The position numbers were made by a program, and so were the translations under genes. The notes beneath the pieces are model-generated. The model saw nothing but the letters and a program-made list of their open reading frames with translations, was not told the DNA's origin and did no database searches. From Comamonadaceae bacterium (GTDB lineage Bacteria > Pseudomonadota > Gammaproteobacteria > Burkholderiales > Rhodocyclaceae): DNA of 54,066 nucleotides. This document shows positions 43,595 to 52,823 of the stretch, piece after piece. Each line of letters begins with the position of its first letter. Position 1 is the first letter of the stretch. The stretch lies in the NCBI GenBank assembly GCA_029255645.1, contig JANLJE010000032.1, forward strand, positions 1 through 54,066, given 5' to 3'.

Positions 43595-44043
43595 GGCAGA
43601 CCCTCCTTGCTGCAGGCCAACAGGCGGACCCGGCGTCCAGCGGACTGATGCCGGATGGCGAGGCGCAGATCTGCCGGCGGGACATAGCCCGCCGCTTTTT
43701 CCGGCCACTCCACCAGACAGACCGAATCTTTGCGAAAGTATTCGCCCAAGCCTGCATCAACAAATTCCTCCGGCGAACCGAAGCGATAAAAATCAAAGTG
43801 ATACAAGTATAAGCTCGAAACCACGTAAACTTCAACCAGCGCATAGGTAGGGCTCTTGACCGGCCCGGTGTGGCCCAGGGCCCGCAGCAGGGCCCGCACC
43901 AGGGTGGTCTTGCCCGCGCCCAGGTCCCCTTCCAGATAAATCACCAGCCCCGGCCGGATAGATTGGGCCATGAGCCCGCCCAGACGCTGGGTGGCGGCCT
44001 CGTCGGGCAGGCTCAATTCACGGGTACACTGCGGCTCATGCAT
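43528..44043 (-). CDS. tsaE: tRNA threonylcarbamoyladenosine ATPase TsaE
   Basis: 171 residues. Walker A GDLGAGKTTLVR, then KSPTYALVEVY, YHFDFYRFGS and LVEWPEKA, all typical. It drives formation of t6A37 on ANN-decoding tRNAs together with TsaB and TsaD. ATG 44043 is supported by AAGGAG 8 nt upstream. The C-terminus runs about 20 residues longer than usual because the frame continues across the amiC start. Start codon overlaps that of queG on the opposite strand. Confidence 0.94.
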   Translation of the reverse strand: MHEPQCTRELSLPDEAATQRLGGLMAQSIRPGLVIYLEGDLGAGKTTLVRALLRALGHTGPVKSPTYALVEVYVVSSLYLYHFDFYRFGSPEEFVDAGLGEYFRKDSVCLVEWPEKAAGYVPPADLRLAIRHQSAGRRVRLLACSKEGLPCLTSLYAAWDAADSCISPGPA

Positions 44044-45102
44044 GATACGGACTCCTTGACTCGACTGGCTGCGGACCTGGGCGACTGGGCCCGGGAACTG
44101 GGGTTTGCGCGGCTCGGCATCGCCCGGGCCGAGGTCGGGGATGCCGCCGCCCGCCTGGCCGGGTGGCTGGCCGCCGGCCGGCACGGGGAGATGGATTATA
44201 TGGCGCGCCACGCCGCCTTGCGCAGCCAGCCCCAGGCGCTCTTGCCCGGCACCCTCACGGTGATTTCCGTGGCGCTCGACTACTGGCCCGAAGCCGGCCT
44301 GTCGCCTGCGCTCGCCAACCTCGCCAACCTCGCCGACCAGGAGCGGGCCTACATTTCCCGCTACGCCCTGGGGCGCGACTATCACAAGGTGATGCGTCGC
44401 CGCCTGCAAAAGTTGGCCAGCCGCATGGAAAACGCCATCGGCCCCTTCGGCTACCGGGTGTTTTGCGACTCGGCGCCGGTGCTGGAAGTGGAGTTCGCGC
44501 GCCAGGCGGGCCTCGGCTGGCGCGGTAAGCACAGCCTCCTCTTGTCGCGCCAAGGTTCCTGGCGCTTTCTCGGCGAAATCTACACCGACCTGGCCCTGCC
44601 TACGAGCGCGCCGGAACGAGACCACTGCGGCAGTTGCACCGCCTGCCTTGCCGCCTGCCCCACCCAGGCCATCATCGCCCCCTATCAGGTGGATGCCCGC
44701 CGCTGCATCTCCTACCTCACCATCGAACTGGCGGGCGCCATTCCCGAGGCGCTGCGGCCGCAGATCGGCAACCGCATCTACGGCTGCGACGACTGCCAGC
44801 TAGGTTGCCCCTGGAACCGCTTCGCCCGGCTGGGCGACCCGGAATTCGCGCCCCGCCAGGGGCTGGACCGGGCCTCCCTGGTGGACCTCTTTGCCTGGGA
44901 AGCCCGGGAGTTCGAGGACCGGCTGGCGGGCAGTCCCATCCGCCGCATCGGCCATGAACGCTGGCTGCGCAACCTCGCCGTGGCCCTGGGCAACGGCCCC
45001 GCCACCCCGGCGGCCCTGGCAGCCCTGGAACAGAGAAAAGGCCACGCCTCGCCGCTGGTGCAGGAACATGTCGCCTGGGCCCTCGCCCGGCTGGCGCCCT
45101 GA
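44038..45102 (+). CDS. queG: Epoxyqueuosine reductase
   Basis: 354 residues. Last step of queuosine synthesis on tRNA, cobalamin-dependent. Two [4Fe-4S] motifs: CGSCTACLAACPTQAI and GCDDCQLGCPWN; the N-terminal part contains ARELGFARLGIARAEV and GRHGEMDYMARH; a HEAT-like C-terminus with LRNLAVALGNG. ATG 44038 begins a normal-length protein, though no good ribosome-binding site precedes it. A 9-bp duplication gives LANLANLAD. Its stop lies in the first unit of a 10-bp repeat. Confidence 0.95.
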   Translation: MHDTDSLTRLAADLGDWARELGFARLGIARAEVGDAAARLAGWLAAGRHGEMDYMARHAALRSQPQALLPGTLTVISVALDYWPEAGLSPALANLANLADQERAYISRYALGRDYHKVMRRRLQKLASRMENAIGPFGYRVFCDSAPVLEVEFARQAGLGWRGKHSLLLSRQGSWRFLGEIYTDLALPTSAPERDHCGSCTACLAACPTQAIIAPYQVDARRCISYLTIELAGAIPEALRPQIGNRIYGCDDCQLGCPWNRFARLGDPEFAPRQGLDRASLVDLFAWEAREFEDRLAGSPIRRIGHERWLRNLAVALGNGPATPAALAALEQRKGHASPLVQEHVAWALARLAP

Positions 45103-45130
45103 TCCGCCCTGATCCGCCCTGATCCGCCCC
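45095..45130 (+). repeat. 10-bp tandem repeat at the queG stop
   Basis: CGCCCTGATC three times, then CGCCCC. The first unit contains the queG TGA. Confidence 0.92.
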
Positions 45131-45183
45131 GGAATCGGACCAGGGAATCGGGACAGGGCGGCGGCCTGCCGAAAGCGTCAGCC

Positions 45184-45236
45184 CGGTACAAATGGGGCTG
45201 AACGGTACAAATGGGGCTAAGATAAGCCCCCATTTA
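45184..45236 (+). repeat. 19-bp duplication followed by an inverted repeat
   Basis: CGGTACAAATGGGGCTGAA and CGGTACAAATGGGGCTAAG are adjacent. The second copy's AAATGGGGCT is then mirrored by AGCCCCCATTT after AAGATA, forming a hairpin just before the diguanylate cyclase. Confidence 0.85.
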
Positions 45237-45260
45237 CACTCTGACACCCGGGATACTCAA

Positions 45261-46445
45261 GTGCCCAAGCTCTGGCAGTCCATCTTCCAGCACATCGTGG
45301 CCCCGGCCCAACTGAGCCCCGGGCAACTGCTCGGGCTGCTGCTCCCGGTTGAACGCTCGCCCCACCTGCAACGCCACGCGGCCTCGGTGATCCTCGCCCG
45401 GGTCCGGCTCATCGCCGCCCTGTTTGCCGTGCTGGTACCCCTGTTTTCGGGGGTGGACCTGCTGGTTTTCGATGCCCCCGTTGCCTGGCGCATGGTCGCC
45501 CTGCGCCTGCTCTCTGCCGCCCTGTTCGTGGCCCTGGCCTGGCCCCGGGAACTCTCCACCACCCGGCCCTATCCCCAGGCCCTGCTGACCCTGCTGGCCC
45601 TGCTCCTGATTCCGCCCCTGTTCCACCTGCTCTCCGCCGACATGCTGGCGACGGCCAACGCCACGGACAAGCAGCGGCTGATAACCCAGCTCTATGGCTA
45701 TCTGCCCACCATCGTCCTGGGCGGGCTGGCCATCTTTCCCCTGACCGCGCTGGAAACCATCGCCCTGGCCCTGCCCGTGATCGTCACGGGCGTGCTCACC
45801 TTTTTGCTCGGCGGCCAGAACCTCAGCCTGGAACAATATGGCGGCGCCCTCTGGTTCATGACGATGATGCTCGGGGTTTCCATGTTCTCGGGCATGAGCC
45901 AGTGTCACTACATGGCAACCCTGGTCCTGAAGGCCATGCACGACCCGCTCACCGGCGCTTACACCCGCCAGTCCGGCGAGGAGGCCCTGAGCCTGCTGTT
46001 CCGCCTCAGCACCCTGTCCGACAAGCCCCTGAGCGTAGCCTTTCTCGACCTGGATCATTTCAAGAGCATCAACGACAAGTATGGCCATGATGCCGGCGAC
46101 CAGTGCCTGCGCCACCTGGCCGAGGGCGTGCGCCAGGGCCTGCGCCGCAGCGACCTGCTGATCCGCTGGGGTGGCGAGGAGTTCATCGCCGTCCTGCCCG
46201 ATACCCCGGACGAGAATGTCCTGCCCCTGCTGCAAAGGCTGCGGGAGCAGCACCTGGGCCTGCGCCCCGACGGCACCCCCCTGACCGCCTCCATCGGCCT
46301 GGCCGACACTCAGGAAGACGGCATCACCGACTGGGAGACCCTGGTACAGCGGGCCGACCAGCGCATGTACGCCGCCAAGCATCAGGGCCGGGACGGGGTG
46401 GTGGGCCCGGACGGCCAGAAAATTTCCCTGACCCCCGCCGCTTGA
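45261..46445 (+). CDS. Membrane diguanylate cyclase
   Basis: 394 residues from GTG 45261. Six hydrophobic helices (~40-215) without a recognisable sensor domain, then an active-looking GGDEF domain: DPLTGAYTR, FLDLDHFKSINDKYGHDAGD, and RWGGEEFIAVL. RxxD five residues before GGEEF is the product-inhibition site. It makes c-di-GMP and would favour biofilm or reduced motility; link to the pili is possible but not shown. A longer in-frame start at 45192 would run through the duplicated hairpin region, so it is less likely. Start uncertain. Confidence 0.85.
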   Translation: MPKLWQSIFQHIVAPAQLSPGQLLGLLLPVERSPHLQRHAASVILARVRLIAALFAVLVPLFSGVDLLVFDAPVAWRMVALRLLSAALFVALAWPRELSTTRPYPQALLTLLALLLIPPLFHLLSADMLATANATDKQRLITQLYGYLPTIVLGGLAIFPLTALETIALALPVIVTGVLTFLLGGQNLSLEQYGGALWFMTMMLGVSMFSGMSQCHYMATLVLKAMHDPLTGAYTRQSGEEALSLLFRLSTLSDKPLSVAFLDLDHFKSINDKYGHDAGDQCLRHLAEGVRQGLRRSDLLIRWGGEEFIAVLPDTPDENVLPLLQRLREQHLGLRPDGTPLTASIGLADTQEDGITDWETLVQRADQRMYAAKHQGRDGVVGPDGQKISLTPAA

Positions 46446-46461
46446 AGACAGGAACTATCCC

Positions 46462-47112
46462 ATGAGCTACGGCATCACCGACCTTTGCACCTTCATCCTT
46501 GGCACGATCTTCATCGTGCTGCTGCCAGGCCCCAATTCCGTCTATGTGATGACGGTGGCATCGCGCCGCGGCGTGAGCACGGGGTTCCGGGCCGCGGCCG
46601 GCATCTTGCTGGGCGACACGATCCTGATGATGCTCTCGGTGACCGGGCTGGCTTCCCTGCTCAAGACCTCGCCCCTGCTGTTCATGGGGCTCAAATATGC
46701 AGGGGCGGCCTATCTGGCCTGGCTGGGTTTGAACTTGCTGCGGGCCGCCTGGCAGACCTGGCGGGACGACTGCGCTGCAACCGGCGAGGAGAACTCCCGA
46801 CTGGACGCCTCCCGCCCCTTTTGCACCGCCCTGTTGATCGACCTGACCAATCCCAAGGCGATCCTGTTCTTCGTTTCCTTCTTCATCCAGTTCGTTTCCC
46901 CGGACTACCCCCACCCTGCCCTGTCCTTCCTGATTCTGGGGGGGATCGTGCAGGTCTGCAGCGGGCTCTACCTGACCGCCCTGATCTTCGGCGGGGCGCT
47001 CCTGGCCCGCCGGATCAGGAAGGCGCGCTGGCTGACGGCCTGCACCAACGGGGCCGTGGGCAGCCTGTTCATCGGCTTCGGGGTGAAGCTGGCAGGCGCC
47101 AACCTCGGCTGA
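46462..47112 (+). CDS. LysE-family efflux protein, LeuE-like
   Basis: 216 residues, six hydrophobic helices. GTIFIVLLPGPNSVYVMTVASRRGVSTGFRAA-type start (split here for length: GTIFIVLLPGPNS, then VASRRGVSTGF) and LTNPKAILFFVSFFIQF mark the RhtB/LysE family; the detail is closest to E. coli LeuE. Exports neutral amino acids, probably leucine. AGGA lies 9 nt upstream of ATG, 16 nt after the cyclase stop; the two may be co-transcribed. Confidence 0.9.
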   Translation: MSYGITDLCTFILGTIFIVLLPGPNSVYVMTVASRRGVSTGFRAAAGILLGDTILMMLSVTGLASLLKTSPLLFMGLKYAGAAYLAWLGLNLLRAAWQTWRDDCAATGEENSRLDASRPFCTALLIDLTNPKAILFFVSFFIQFVSPDYPHPALSFLILGGIVQVCSGLYLTALIFGGALLARRIRKARWLTACTNGAVGSLFIGFGVKLAGANLG

Positions 47113-47206
47113 CCGATCCCCGGCGATTCCCAAAGAGGGGCGGCACCAGCGCCGCTCCCTGCACCCGGCGTTCCACGGCCCGATGCGGAGGTTCGATGCA
47201 ACTTCA

Positions 47207-47262
47207 GGAAACTCAGAGCAGGAAACTCAGAGCAGGAAACTCAGAGCGGGAAACTCAGAGCG
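47207..47262 (+). repeat. 14-bp tandem repeat, 4 copies, across the azoR stop
   Basis: GGAAACTCAGAGCA twice, GGAAACTCAGAGCG twice. The last copy contains the azoR stop codon (minus strand). Confidence 0.95.
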
Positions 47263-47854
47263 ACAGGGCCTGGATTTGTGCCCCGGCCTCGACAAAGGCC
47301 TTGTCTTCCGCATCACCGCCCAGGGCCAGACCCTCGGCGTAAATGAACGTCACATCGCTCATCCCCAGGAAGGCCAGCAAGATCTTCAGGTAAGACACCT
47401 GGGTATCTGCCGGAGTGTCCCGGTAGATGCCGCCCCGAGCCAGGGCCACATAGACCTTCTTGCCCTGGAGCAGGCCTTCGGAGCCGTTGGCGGTATAGCG
47501 GAAGGTGACCCCGGCCCGGGCGATGGCGTCGATCCATGACTTCAGCTGCACCGACACGCCGAAGTTGTACATGGGCACGCCCAGCACGATGACATCGGCC
47601 GCCTGAACCTCGGCAATCAGGGCATCATCCAGGGCCACCCGGGCGGCCTGCTCCGCCGTGCGCTGCTCGGCGGGGGTGAACAAGGCCGCCAGCGACGGGG
47701 CATCCAGGACCGGGTGCGGATCACGGGCCAGATCCCGCACTTTCAGACCAGCCTCGGGCTGCAAGACCCGCAGGCGGGCGCTGACGAGGTCGGCCAGACG
47801 GGTGGAATTGGCGCCGCTGGTGCGGGCACTGGTGTTGATCTGCAGAATGTTCAT
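47255..47854 (-). CDS. azoR: FMN-dependent NADH-azoreductase
   Basis: 199 residues, flavodoxin-like. FMN-binding stretches [16 protein letters not shown] and [22 protein letters not shown]; then ARGGIYRD and [14 protein letters not shown]. It reduces quinones and azo compounds with NADH, and in cells probably guards against electrophiles. Divergent from a LysR gene that likely controls it. The stop codon sits in a tandem repeat. Confidence 0.95.
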   Translation of the reverse strand: MNILQINTSARTSGANSTRLADLVSARLRVLQPEAGLKVRDLARDPHPVLDAPSLAALFTPAEQRTAEQAARVALDDALIAEVQAADVIVLGVPMYNFGVSVQLKSWIDAIARAGVTFRYTANGSEGLLQGKKVYVALARGGIYRDTPADTQVSYLKILLAFLGMSDVTFIYAEGLALGGDAEDKAFVEAGAQIQALSL

Positions 47855-47949
47855 GGTGTGCTCTCCTGGTAAGGGGCAGCGATGTCGCTGCCCTGGTGCA
47901 TTCTATTAGCCAATCCTGAGCAACAGAAGGGCGTAAACTGGTTACCATC

Positions 47950-47965
47950 GTTCCACCAACGGAAC
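47950..47965. promoter_or_regulatory. Inverted repeat between azoR and the LysR gene
   Basis: GTTCC-ACCAAC-GGAAC, ending 7 bp before the LysR-gene ATG. It fits a LysR-type operator that could autorepress the regulator and control azoR. Confidence 0.5.
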
Positions 47966-47972
47966 AATCGCC

Positions 47973-48878
47973 ATGAGCCAGGACGCCCACGATCTGATCC
48001 TCTTTGCCCGCACTCTCGAAGCCGGCAGCTTTTCCAAAGCCGCCGAACTGACACGGCTGCCCAAATCCACCCTGTCGCGCCGCATTTCCGGCCTGGAAGA
48101 ACGGCTGGGGGAAAAACTGCTGCTGCGCAGCACCCGCCGTCTCGCCGTCACCGAATTCGGCGAGCGCATCCTGGAACATGCCCGGCGCCTGCAAGAAGAG
48201 ACCGATGCCGCCATGGCCATGGCCCAGCACCGGCAGGAAACCCCCCGGGGCAAGCTCAGGGTCGCCCTGCCGCCGGATTTCGTGGAACTGGACCTCACCC
48301 CGCTGCTGCTGCGCTTCGCCGCGGATTACCCGGAAGTGCGCCTGGATCTGGACCTGTCTCCCCGCCGGGTGGACCTGATCGCGGAACGCTTCGATCTGGC
48401 CGTGCGCATTGCCACCCAGTTGCCCGACGACGGCACCCTGGTCGCAAGGAAACTGTGTGAATTCGGTAACGGCCTCTACGCCAGCCCGGCCTATCTGGCC
48501 CGCTACGGCCCGCCCCAGCACCCGGACGAACTGGCCGGGCATGTGGGCCTGGCCCTTGTCAATGGCGTCGGTGAGGTACTGCCGTGGCGGCTGAGCCGGG
48601 AGGCAGAAAGATGGGAAGGACATCCGAAGTGCCCGCTGACCTCCAACTCGCTGGGTTTACAGCGCAACCTGGCGGCGCACGGCCTGGGCATTGTCGGCCT
48701 GGCCGACCGGCTGGCCCAGCCCTGGGTGGTCCAGGGCCGGCTGCAGCGGGTGCTGCCCGAGTGGTCCCTGCCCGGCATCACCGTCTGGAGCATCACCCCG
48801 GGCCGCCGCCTGCTGCCGGCCCGCACCCTGGCCTTCATGGAAATGTTGCGGGACAACCTGGCTCCCCCACGCGCCTGA
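47973..48878 (+). CDS. LysR-family transcriptional regulator
   Basis: 301 residues. Winged HTH LILFARTLEAGSFSKAAELT, then LPKSTLSRRISGLEERLGEKL; effector-binding half with RGKLRVALPPDF, RFDLAVRIATQLPDDGTLVA and LPEWSLPG-type end. It is of the large group that controls neighbouring detoxification genes. Divergent from azoR over 118 bp with a dyad between, so azoR is the likely target; inducer unknown (quinone or azo compound likely). Confidence 0.92.
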   Translation: MSQDAHDLILFARTLEAGSFSKAAELTRLPKSTLSRRISGLEERLGEKLLLRSTRRLAVTEFGERILEHARRLQEETDAAMAMAQHRQETPRGKLRVALPPDFVELDLTPLLLRFAADYPEVRLDLDLSPRRVDLIAERFDLAVRIATQLPDDGTLVARKLCEFGNGLYASPAYLARYGPPQHPDELAGHVGLALVNGVGEVLPWRLSREAERWEGHPKCPLTSNSLGLQRNLAAHGLGIVGLADRLAQPWVVQGRLQRVLPEWSLPGITVWSITPGRRLLPARTLAFMEMLRDNLAPPRA

Positions 48879-48883
48879 CGCGC

Positions 48884-48921
48884 CCTCGAGATACCAGCAG
48901 CCTTGTTCTCGAGGCCCTTTT
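48884..48921 (+). terminator. Terminator after the LysR gene
   Basis: CCTCGAGA (48884-48891) pairs with TCTCGAGG (48907-48914), followed by CCCTTTT. The convergent small gene ends inside its T run. Confidence 0.8.
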
Positions 48922-49141
48922 AGCGCGGCTTGAGCGGGTACGACTTGAAGATCTGACGCACATCCCGTTCGGCCTGCTCCTGGGTGCAGAGACTGGGGTC
49001 GTCGTCATGGCCGCTGAAAAAATCGTCGGCCTGGGCGCGCATCACCATCTGGATCGCGGCATCGTCTTCCATGGTGTAGATCTCGGTGAGCAGCGTGCTC
49101 ACTTCATCCAGGTACTGCTCGTAGGTCATGGGTCTGGCCAT
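48920..49141 (-). CDS. Small acidic protein of unknown function, 73 aa
   Basis: Begins MARPMTYEQYLDEVSTLLTE and continues with DDAAIQMVMRAQADDFFSGHDD, ending in QIFKSYPLKPR. Soluble, mostly helical, acidic with a basic tail. A start at the second Met (49129) is also possible. Not recognised. Its neighbour upstream is the transglutaminase-like gene, 116 bp away with a three-copy repeat between. Confidence 0.6.
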   Translation of the reverse strand: MARPMTYEQYLDEVSTLLTEIYTMEDDAAIQMVMRAQADDFFSGHDDDPSLCTQEQAERDVRQIFKSYPLKPR

Positions 49142-49212
49142 GGGCGCACTCTCGCTTTCTTCATCGGCGGCGCGGATGATAGCGACAGCCCGGCAGGGCC
49201 GCAACAGCCGCA

Positions 49213-49251
49213 GGCTTCTGGTGCTGGCTTCTGGTGCTGGCTTCTGGTGCT
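49213..49251 (+). repeat. 13-bp tandem repeat, 3 copies
   Basis: GGCTTCTGGTGCT three times, ending 7 bp before the stop of the transglutaminase-like gene (minus strand). Confidence 0.95.
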
Positions 49252-49257
49252 GGCACA

Positions 49258-50148
49258 TCAGGCCACGACAAACCCGGAGCCTGAATCGGTGGACAGGGCC
49301 TCGCTACGCCGGTAGGGCAGTTCCCAACCGGCAGCCTGATCCTCCAGCGCGCGGATGCTGATGATCGGCGCCTGAGAGGTGACGTTGCCAAAAATGGTGG
49401 CAAAGGACACGTCTGCCGCATCCCGGCCTGTGCCGATGCGGATGAAGCCCATGGGAATGGCGGTGCCCGAAGGATCAAAGAGATACCAGCGCTGATCCAG
49501 GAAAACCTCCACGCAGGCATGAAAATCCGTGGGCCCCAGGGCCGGGTCGGCGCCATAGTCGATCCCCGTGACGAAGCGGGCGGGAATGCTCAGGGCCCGG
49601 CACAGGGCAATCATCAGATGGGCAAAATCCCGGCATACCCCGACCCGGTCGATCAGGGTATCCAGAGCCCAGGTGTTGGAGTTGCTGCTGTTGCCCTGGA
49701 AACGCACCTGGCGCTGCACCCATTCCTGAATCGCCATGACCCGCCCGTATCCCCGGGGCAGGCCGCCGAACTCGGCCATCACCAGCCTCCCCAGCCGGTC
49801 CGAGGGACAGTAGCGGCTGGGATAGAGATAGGGCAGCACCTCCGGCGGCAGGCACGCCACCGGCACTTCCGCCAGCAGCTCCGGGGCCGCCAGGAAATGC
49901 ACCAGCTCCAGGCTGGCCCGATAGCCCAGATGCAGATGCCCCGGCGGCGCCGCCAGACGCAGGAAACGGGCCTGGGTCAGGGCATCGGTGTGACTTGCGG
50001 TGGGCATTGCCGGAAAAACTCCCAGGCGCTCATCGAGGAGATGCTGGCTGGCGGTACGGGCCGCCTGGAAATTGAAGATGAAATCGGCACCGTAACCATC
50101 CACGTCGTAGTGGAGGTCGATGCTCAGTTCGATACGGACCATGGCCAT
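49258..50148 (-). CDS. Transglutaminase-like cysteine protease family protein
   Basis: 296 residues. Transglutaminase-core triad: Cys in RVGVCRDFAHL, His in TDFHACVEVF, Asp in LFDPSG. The N-terminal beta-rich part (IELSIDLHYDVDGYGADFIF) resembles the bacterial transglutaminase N-terminal domain. No signal peptide, so cytosolic. Such proteins are often hydrolases or peptide ligases of unknown substrate. Two starts (50148 and 50142) share one GGAG; either may be used. Confidence 0.88.
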   Translation of the reverse strand: MAMVRIELSIDLHYDVDGYGADFIFNFQAARTASQHLLDERLGVFPAMPTASHTDALTQARFLRLAAPPGHLHLGYRASLELVHFLAAPELLAEVPVACLPPEVLPYLYPSRYCPSDRLGRLVMAEFGGLPRGYGRVMAIQEWVQRQVRFQGNSSNSNTWALDTLIDRVGVCRDFAHLMIALCRALSIPARFVTGIDYGADPALGPTDFHACVEVFLDQRWYLFDPSGTAIPMGFIRIGTGRDAADVSFATIFGNVTSQAPIISIRALEDQAAGWELPYRRSEALSTDSGSGFVVA

Positions 50149-50470
50149 CGGTCTCCGCAACAAGTAGGCAGGAAGCCAGCTCGACAGCACCGGCAAGAAG
50201 AGGTCGGGGCAGCAGGCCCCGTCCCCATCTTACGCCCTGTCCGAGCAAAAGCGGGTGATATGTTGGCCTGACATGTTGGCCTGACTGCCGGAGCAGATCG
50301 CCCCCTACACCCGGGCCGGCAGGTTGTCCGGGCGCGTTTCGCCTTCATCATCCCGGGCGAGGCTAACGGCCGGCCCCATGATTTCCTGGTGATCCGGCCT
50401 GGGCGTGGCCCCAGGGACAAAGCCCCCCGCTAGACCGTATAGTTGTGGTTTTACCTGGAAGGATGCGCCC
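50149..50470. other. Intergenic stretch between the transglutaminase-like gene and ppk2
   Basis: Holds a 13-bp duplication (50260-50285) and a weak TATAGT (50438-50443) that may be the ppk2 -10. No gene seen. Confidence 0.6.
50260..50285 (+). repeat. 13-bp tandem duplication
   Basis: ATGTTGGCCTGAC twice without mismatch. Confidence 0.93.
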
Positions 50471-51622
50471 ATGGACTCGCCGAAGAAGACCACGACACCT
50501 CATCTGACGGTTGCCCGAACCGCCGCGCCCCGCCGCACCAAGTCAGGAGACATCACCCCCGCCACGACCCAGGCGGGTATCGCCCATTTTGAAGTGGAGC
50601 AGGCCGTGGCCGCCGCCCAGACCGCCAAGGCCGTGGCCGTCGCCGACATTCTCCAGTCCGCCGCCAAGGGCGATATCCAGTCCGTCGCCAGCACCCTGGA
50701 AGCAATCATGGCCGGAGCCTCCCCCGATGACGCGGCGGTGCTGCGCGAAGCCTTGATGAAGGGAGAGGAGGTGGCCAGCAAGCTGCCGGTACGCCCCGAC
50801 GACGAGCTCTCCGACGACTGGCGCACGGGCGGCTATCCCTACAAGAACCTGATGTCCCGCAAAAATTACGAGAAGCAGAAATACCAGCTGCAGGTGGAAC
50901 TCCTGAAGCTCCAGGCCTGGGTCAAGGAAACCGGCCAGAAGGTGGTGATCGTCTTCGAGGGCCGGGACGCGGCGGGCAAGGGCGGCACCATCAAGCGCTT
51001 CATGGAACACCTCAACCCGCGCGGCGCCACCGTGGTGGCCCTGGAAAAACCTTCGGAAGTGGAACGCGGCCAGTGGTACTTCCAGCGTTACATCCAGCAC
51101 CTGCCTTCCGCCGGCGAGATCGTGCTGTTCGACCGCTCCTGGTACAACCGGGCCGGGGTGGAACGGGTGATGGGCTTTTGCACGCCCGATGAGTACGCCG
51201 AATTCATGCGCCAGACGCCGGAATTCGAGCGCAATCTGGTCAGGAGTGGCGTACATCTGATCAAGTTCTGGTTCTCCGTCAGCCGGGGCGAGCAGCGCCG
51301 CCGTTTCAATGAGCGGGAAAACCACCCCCTGAAGCAGTGGAAGCTTTCCCCCATCGATCTCGCCTCCCTCGACAAGTGGGACGACTACACCAAGGCCAAG
51401 GAGGCCATGTTCTTCTACACGGATACGGCCGACTCGCCCTGGACGGTGGTCAAGTCCGACTGCAAGAAGCGGGCGCGCCTCAATGCCATGCGCTACGTGC
51501 TACACAAGCTGCCCTACACCAACAAGGACCTGGAGCGCATCGGCCCCCTGGACCCCCTGCTGGTGGGCCGTGCCAACGTGGTTTATGAGCTAGGCGAGAA
51601 GGAAGGGGCCGCCCTCCTGTGA
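50471..51622 (+). CDS. ppk2: Polyphosphate kinase 2
   Basis: 383 residues. Walker [15 protein letters not shown], lid/Walker [19 protein letters not shown], then [14 protein letters not shown] and [14 protein letters not shown], all typical of one-domain PPK2 proteins that use polyphosphate to phosphorylate GDP or ADP (or the reverse). The first ~110 residues are an Ala-rich helical extension not needed in shorter PPK2 proteins. AAGGATG precedes ATG 50471. Its stop overlaps miaA (GTGA). Confidence 0.94.
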   Translation: MDSPKKTTTPHLTVARTAAPRRTKSGDITPATTQAGIAHFEVEQAVAAAQTAKAVAVADILQSAAKGDIQSVASTLEAIMAGASPDDAAVLREALMKGEEVASKLPVRPDDELSDDWRTGGYPYKNLMSRKNYEKQKYQLQVELLKLQAWVKETGQKVVIVFEGRDAAGKGGTIKRFMEHLNPRGATVVALEKPSEVERGQWYFQRYIQHLPSAGEIVLFDRSWYNRAGVERVMGFCTPDEYAEFMRQTPEFERNLVRSGVHLIKFWFSVSRGEQRRRFNERENHPLKQWKLSPIDLASLDKWDDYTKAKEAMFFYTDTADSPWTVVKSDCKKRARLNAMRYVLHKLPYTNKDLERIGPLDPLLVGRANVVYELGEKEGAALL

Positions 51623-52578
51623 GCCCTCCTCAGGTAAACCCCGGAGGTGCCCTGCCCCCCGCCATTTTGCTCATGGGCCCCACCGCCAGCGGCAAGACTG
51701 CCCTCGCCCTGGAACTGGCGCGGCGCTTCCCGGTGGAATTGATCAGCGTCGATTCCGCCCTGGTGTTCAAGGACATGGACATCGGCACGGCCAAGCCGGA
51801 CAAGGAAACGCTGGCCGCCTTCCCGCACCGGCTGGTGGACCTGATCAGCCCCGAGGAAGCCTATTCCGCCGCCCGCTTTCGCAAGGAAGCCCTGGCCGCC
51901 ATGGCCGAGATCCGCGCCGCCGGCAAGGTGCCCCTCCTGGTCGGCGGCACCCTGCTCTATTTCAAGGCCCTGCTCGAAGGTCTGGCGGATTTGCCCCAGG
52001 CCGATCCGGCAATCCGCGCCCAGCTCGATGCGGAAGCGGCCGCAAAGGGCTGGCCCGCCCTGCATGCCGAACTCGCCCGGCTCGACCCCGAAACCGCGGC
52101 CCGGCTCCATCCCACCGATGCCCAGCGGCTACAGCGCGCCCTGGAAATCTGCCGGCTCACGGGCCGCCCCATGAGCGAACTGCTGGCCGCCGGCCAGGAC
52201 GGCGCGCCGCCCTACCGCTTTCTTTCCCTTTCCCTCTTGCCCTCCGAACGCAGCGTGCTGCATGAACGCATCGCCCGCCGTTTCCAGGAAATGCTGCTGG
52301 GCGGGCTGGTGGAAGAAGTGGAAAGGCTGCGCCGCCGTTATGACCTAAAGCCGGAACTCCCTTCCATGCGCTGTGTCGGTTACCGCCAGGTGTGGGAATG
52401 GATGGAGGGCCGCTATTCCCGCCAGGAACTCACGAACCGGGGCATCTTCGCCACCCGGCAACTCGCCAAGCGCCAGATCACCTGGCTCACCAACAGCATT
52501 CCCGGCGAAATTTTCGACTGTCTCGCCGCCAACCTGAATGAACGGGTCACCCGGCGGGTGGACGATTTCCTCGACTGA
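51619..52578 (+). CDS. miaA: tRNA dimethylallyltransferase
   Basis: 319 residues from a GTG that overlaps the ppk2 stop. P-loop [12 protein letters not shown], then [34 protein letters not shown], and [11 protein letters not shown]. It adds a dimethylallyl group to A37 of UNN-decoding tRNAs; the donor DMAPP depends on ispH, also in this window. The stop codon forms part of the duplicated TGAA flanking a small inserted element. Confidence 0.96.
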   Translation: MSPPQVNPGGALPPAILLMGPTASGKTALALELARRFPVELISVDSALVFKDMDIGTAKPDKETLAAFPHRLVDLISPEEAYSAARFRKEALAAMAEIRAAGKVPLLVGGTLLYFKALLEGLADLPQADPAIRAQLDAEAAAKGWPALHAELARLDPETAARLHPTDAQRLQRALEICRLTGRPMSELLAAGQDGAPPYRFLSLSLLPSERSVLHERIARRFQEMLLGGLVEEVERLRRRYDLKPELPSMRCVGYRQVWEWMEGRYSRQELTNRGIFATRQLAKRQITWLTNSIPGEIFDCLAANLNERVTRRVDDFLD

Positions 52579-52579
52579 A

Positions 52580-52676
52580 GGGCACATCGAAAACCTCGCT
52601 TTGAGAAAAACCAACCTTGATGAATCCGTTACTTAACGAACTGAAACGGGTGAAAATCCGGTTTTTCGAGGCGCCC
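52580..52676. mobile_element. MITE-like element, 97 bp
   Basis: Terminal inverted repeats GGGCACATCGAAAACC (left) and, reverse-complemented, GGGCGCCTCGAAAAACC (right) differ at few positions. The element is flanked by a 4-bp direct repeat TGAA (52576-52579 and 52677-52680), as left by a transposase. No coding capacity inside, so it must have been moved in trans. It abuts the miaA stop codon. Confidence 0.65.
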
Positions 52677-52823
52677 TGAAGCCCCGGACGGCGAGCGCGA
52701 CCCACCACCTCGCCGACGGTCTGGACGGCTTCGGGGCTGCCCGGGCTGCCTGGCACGAGTGGGGCGATGCCGCCTGCTACCGGCCCATGCCCCACGGTCG
52801 GCTCGGCCGGCCCGGCGCCAAAC

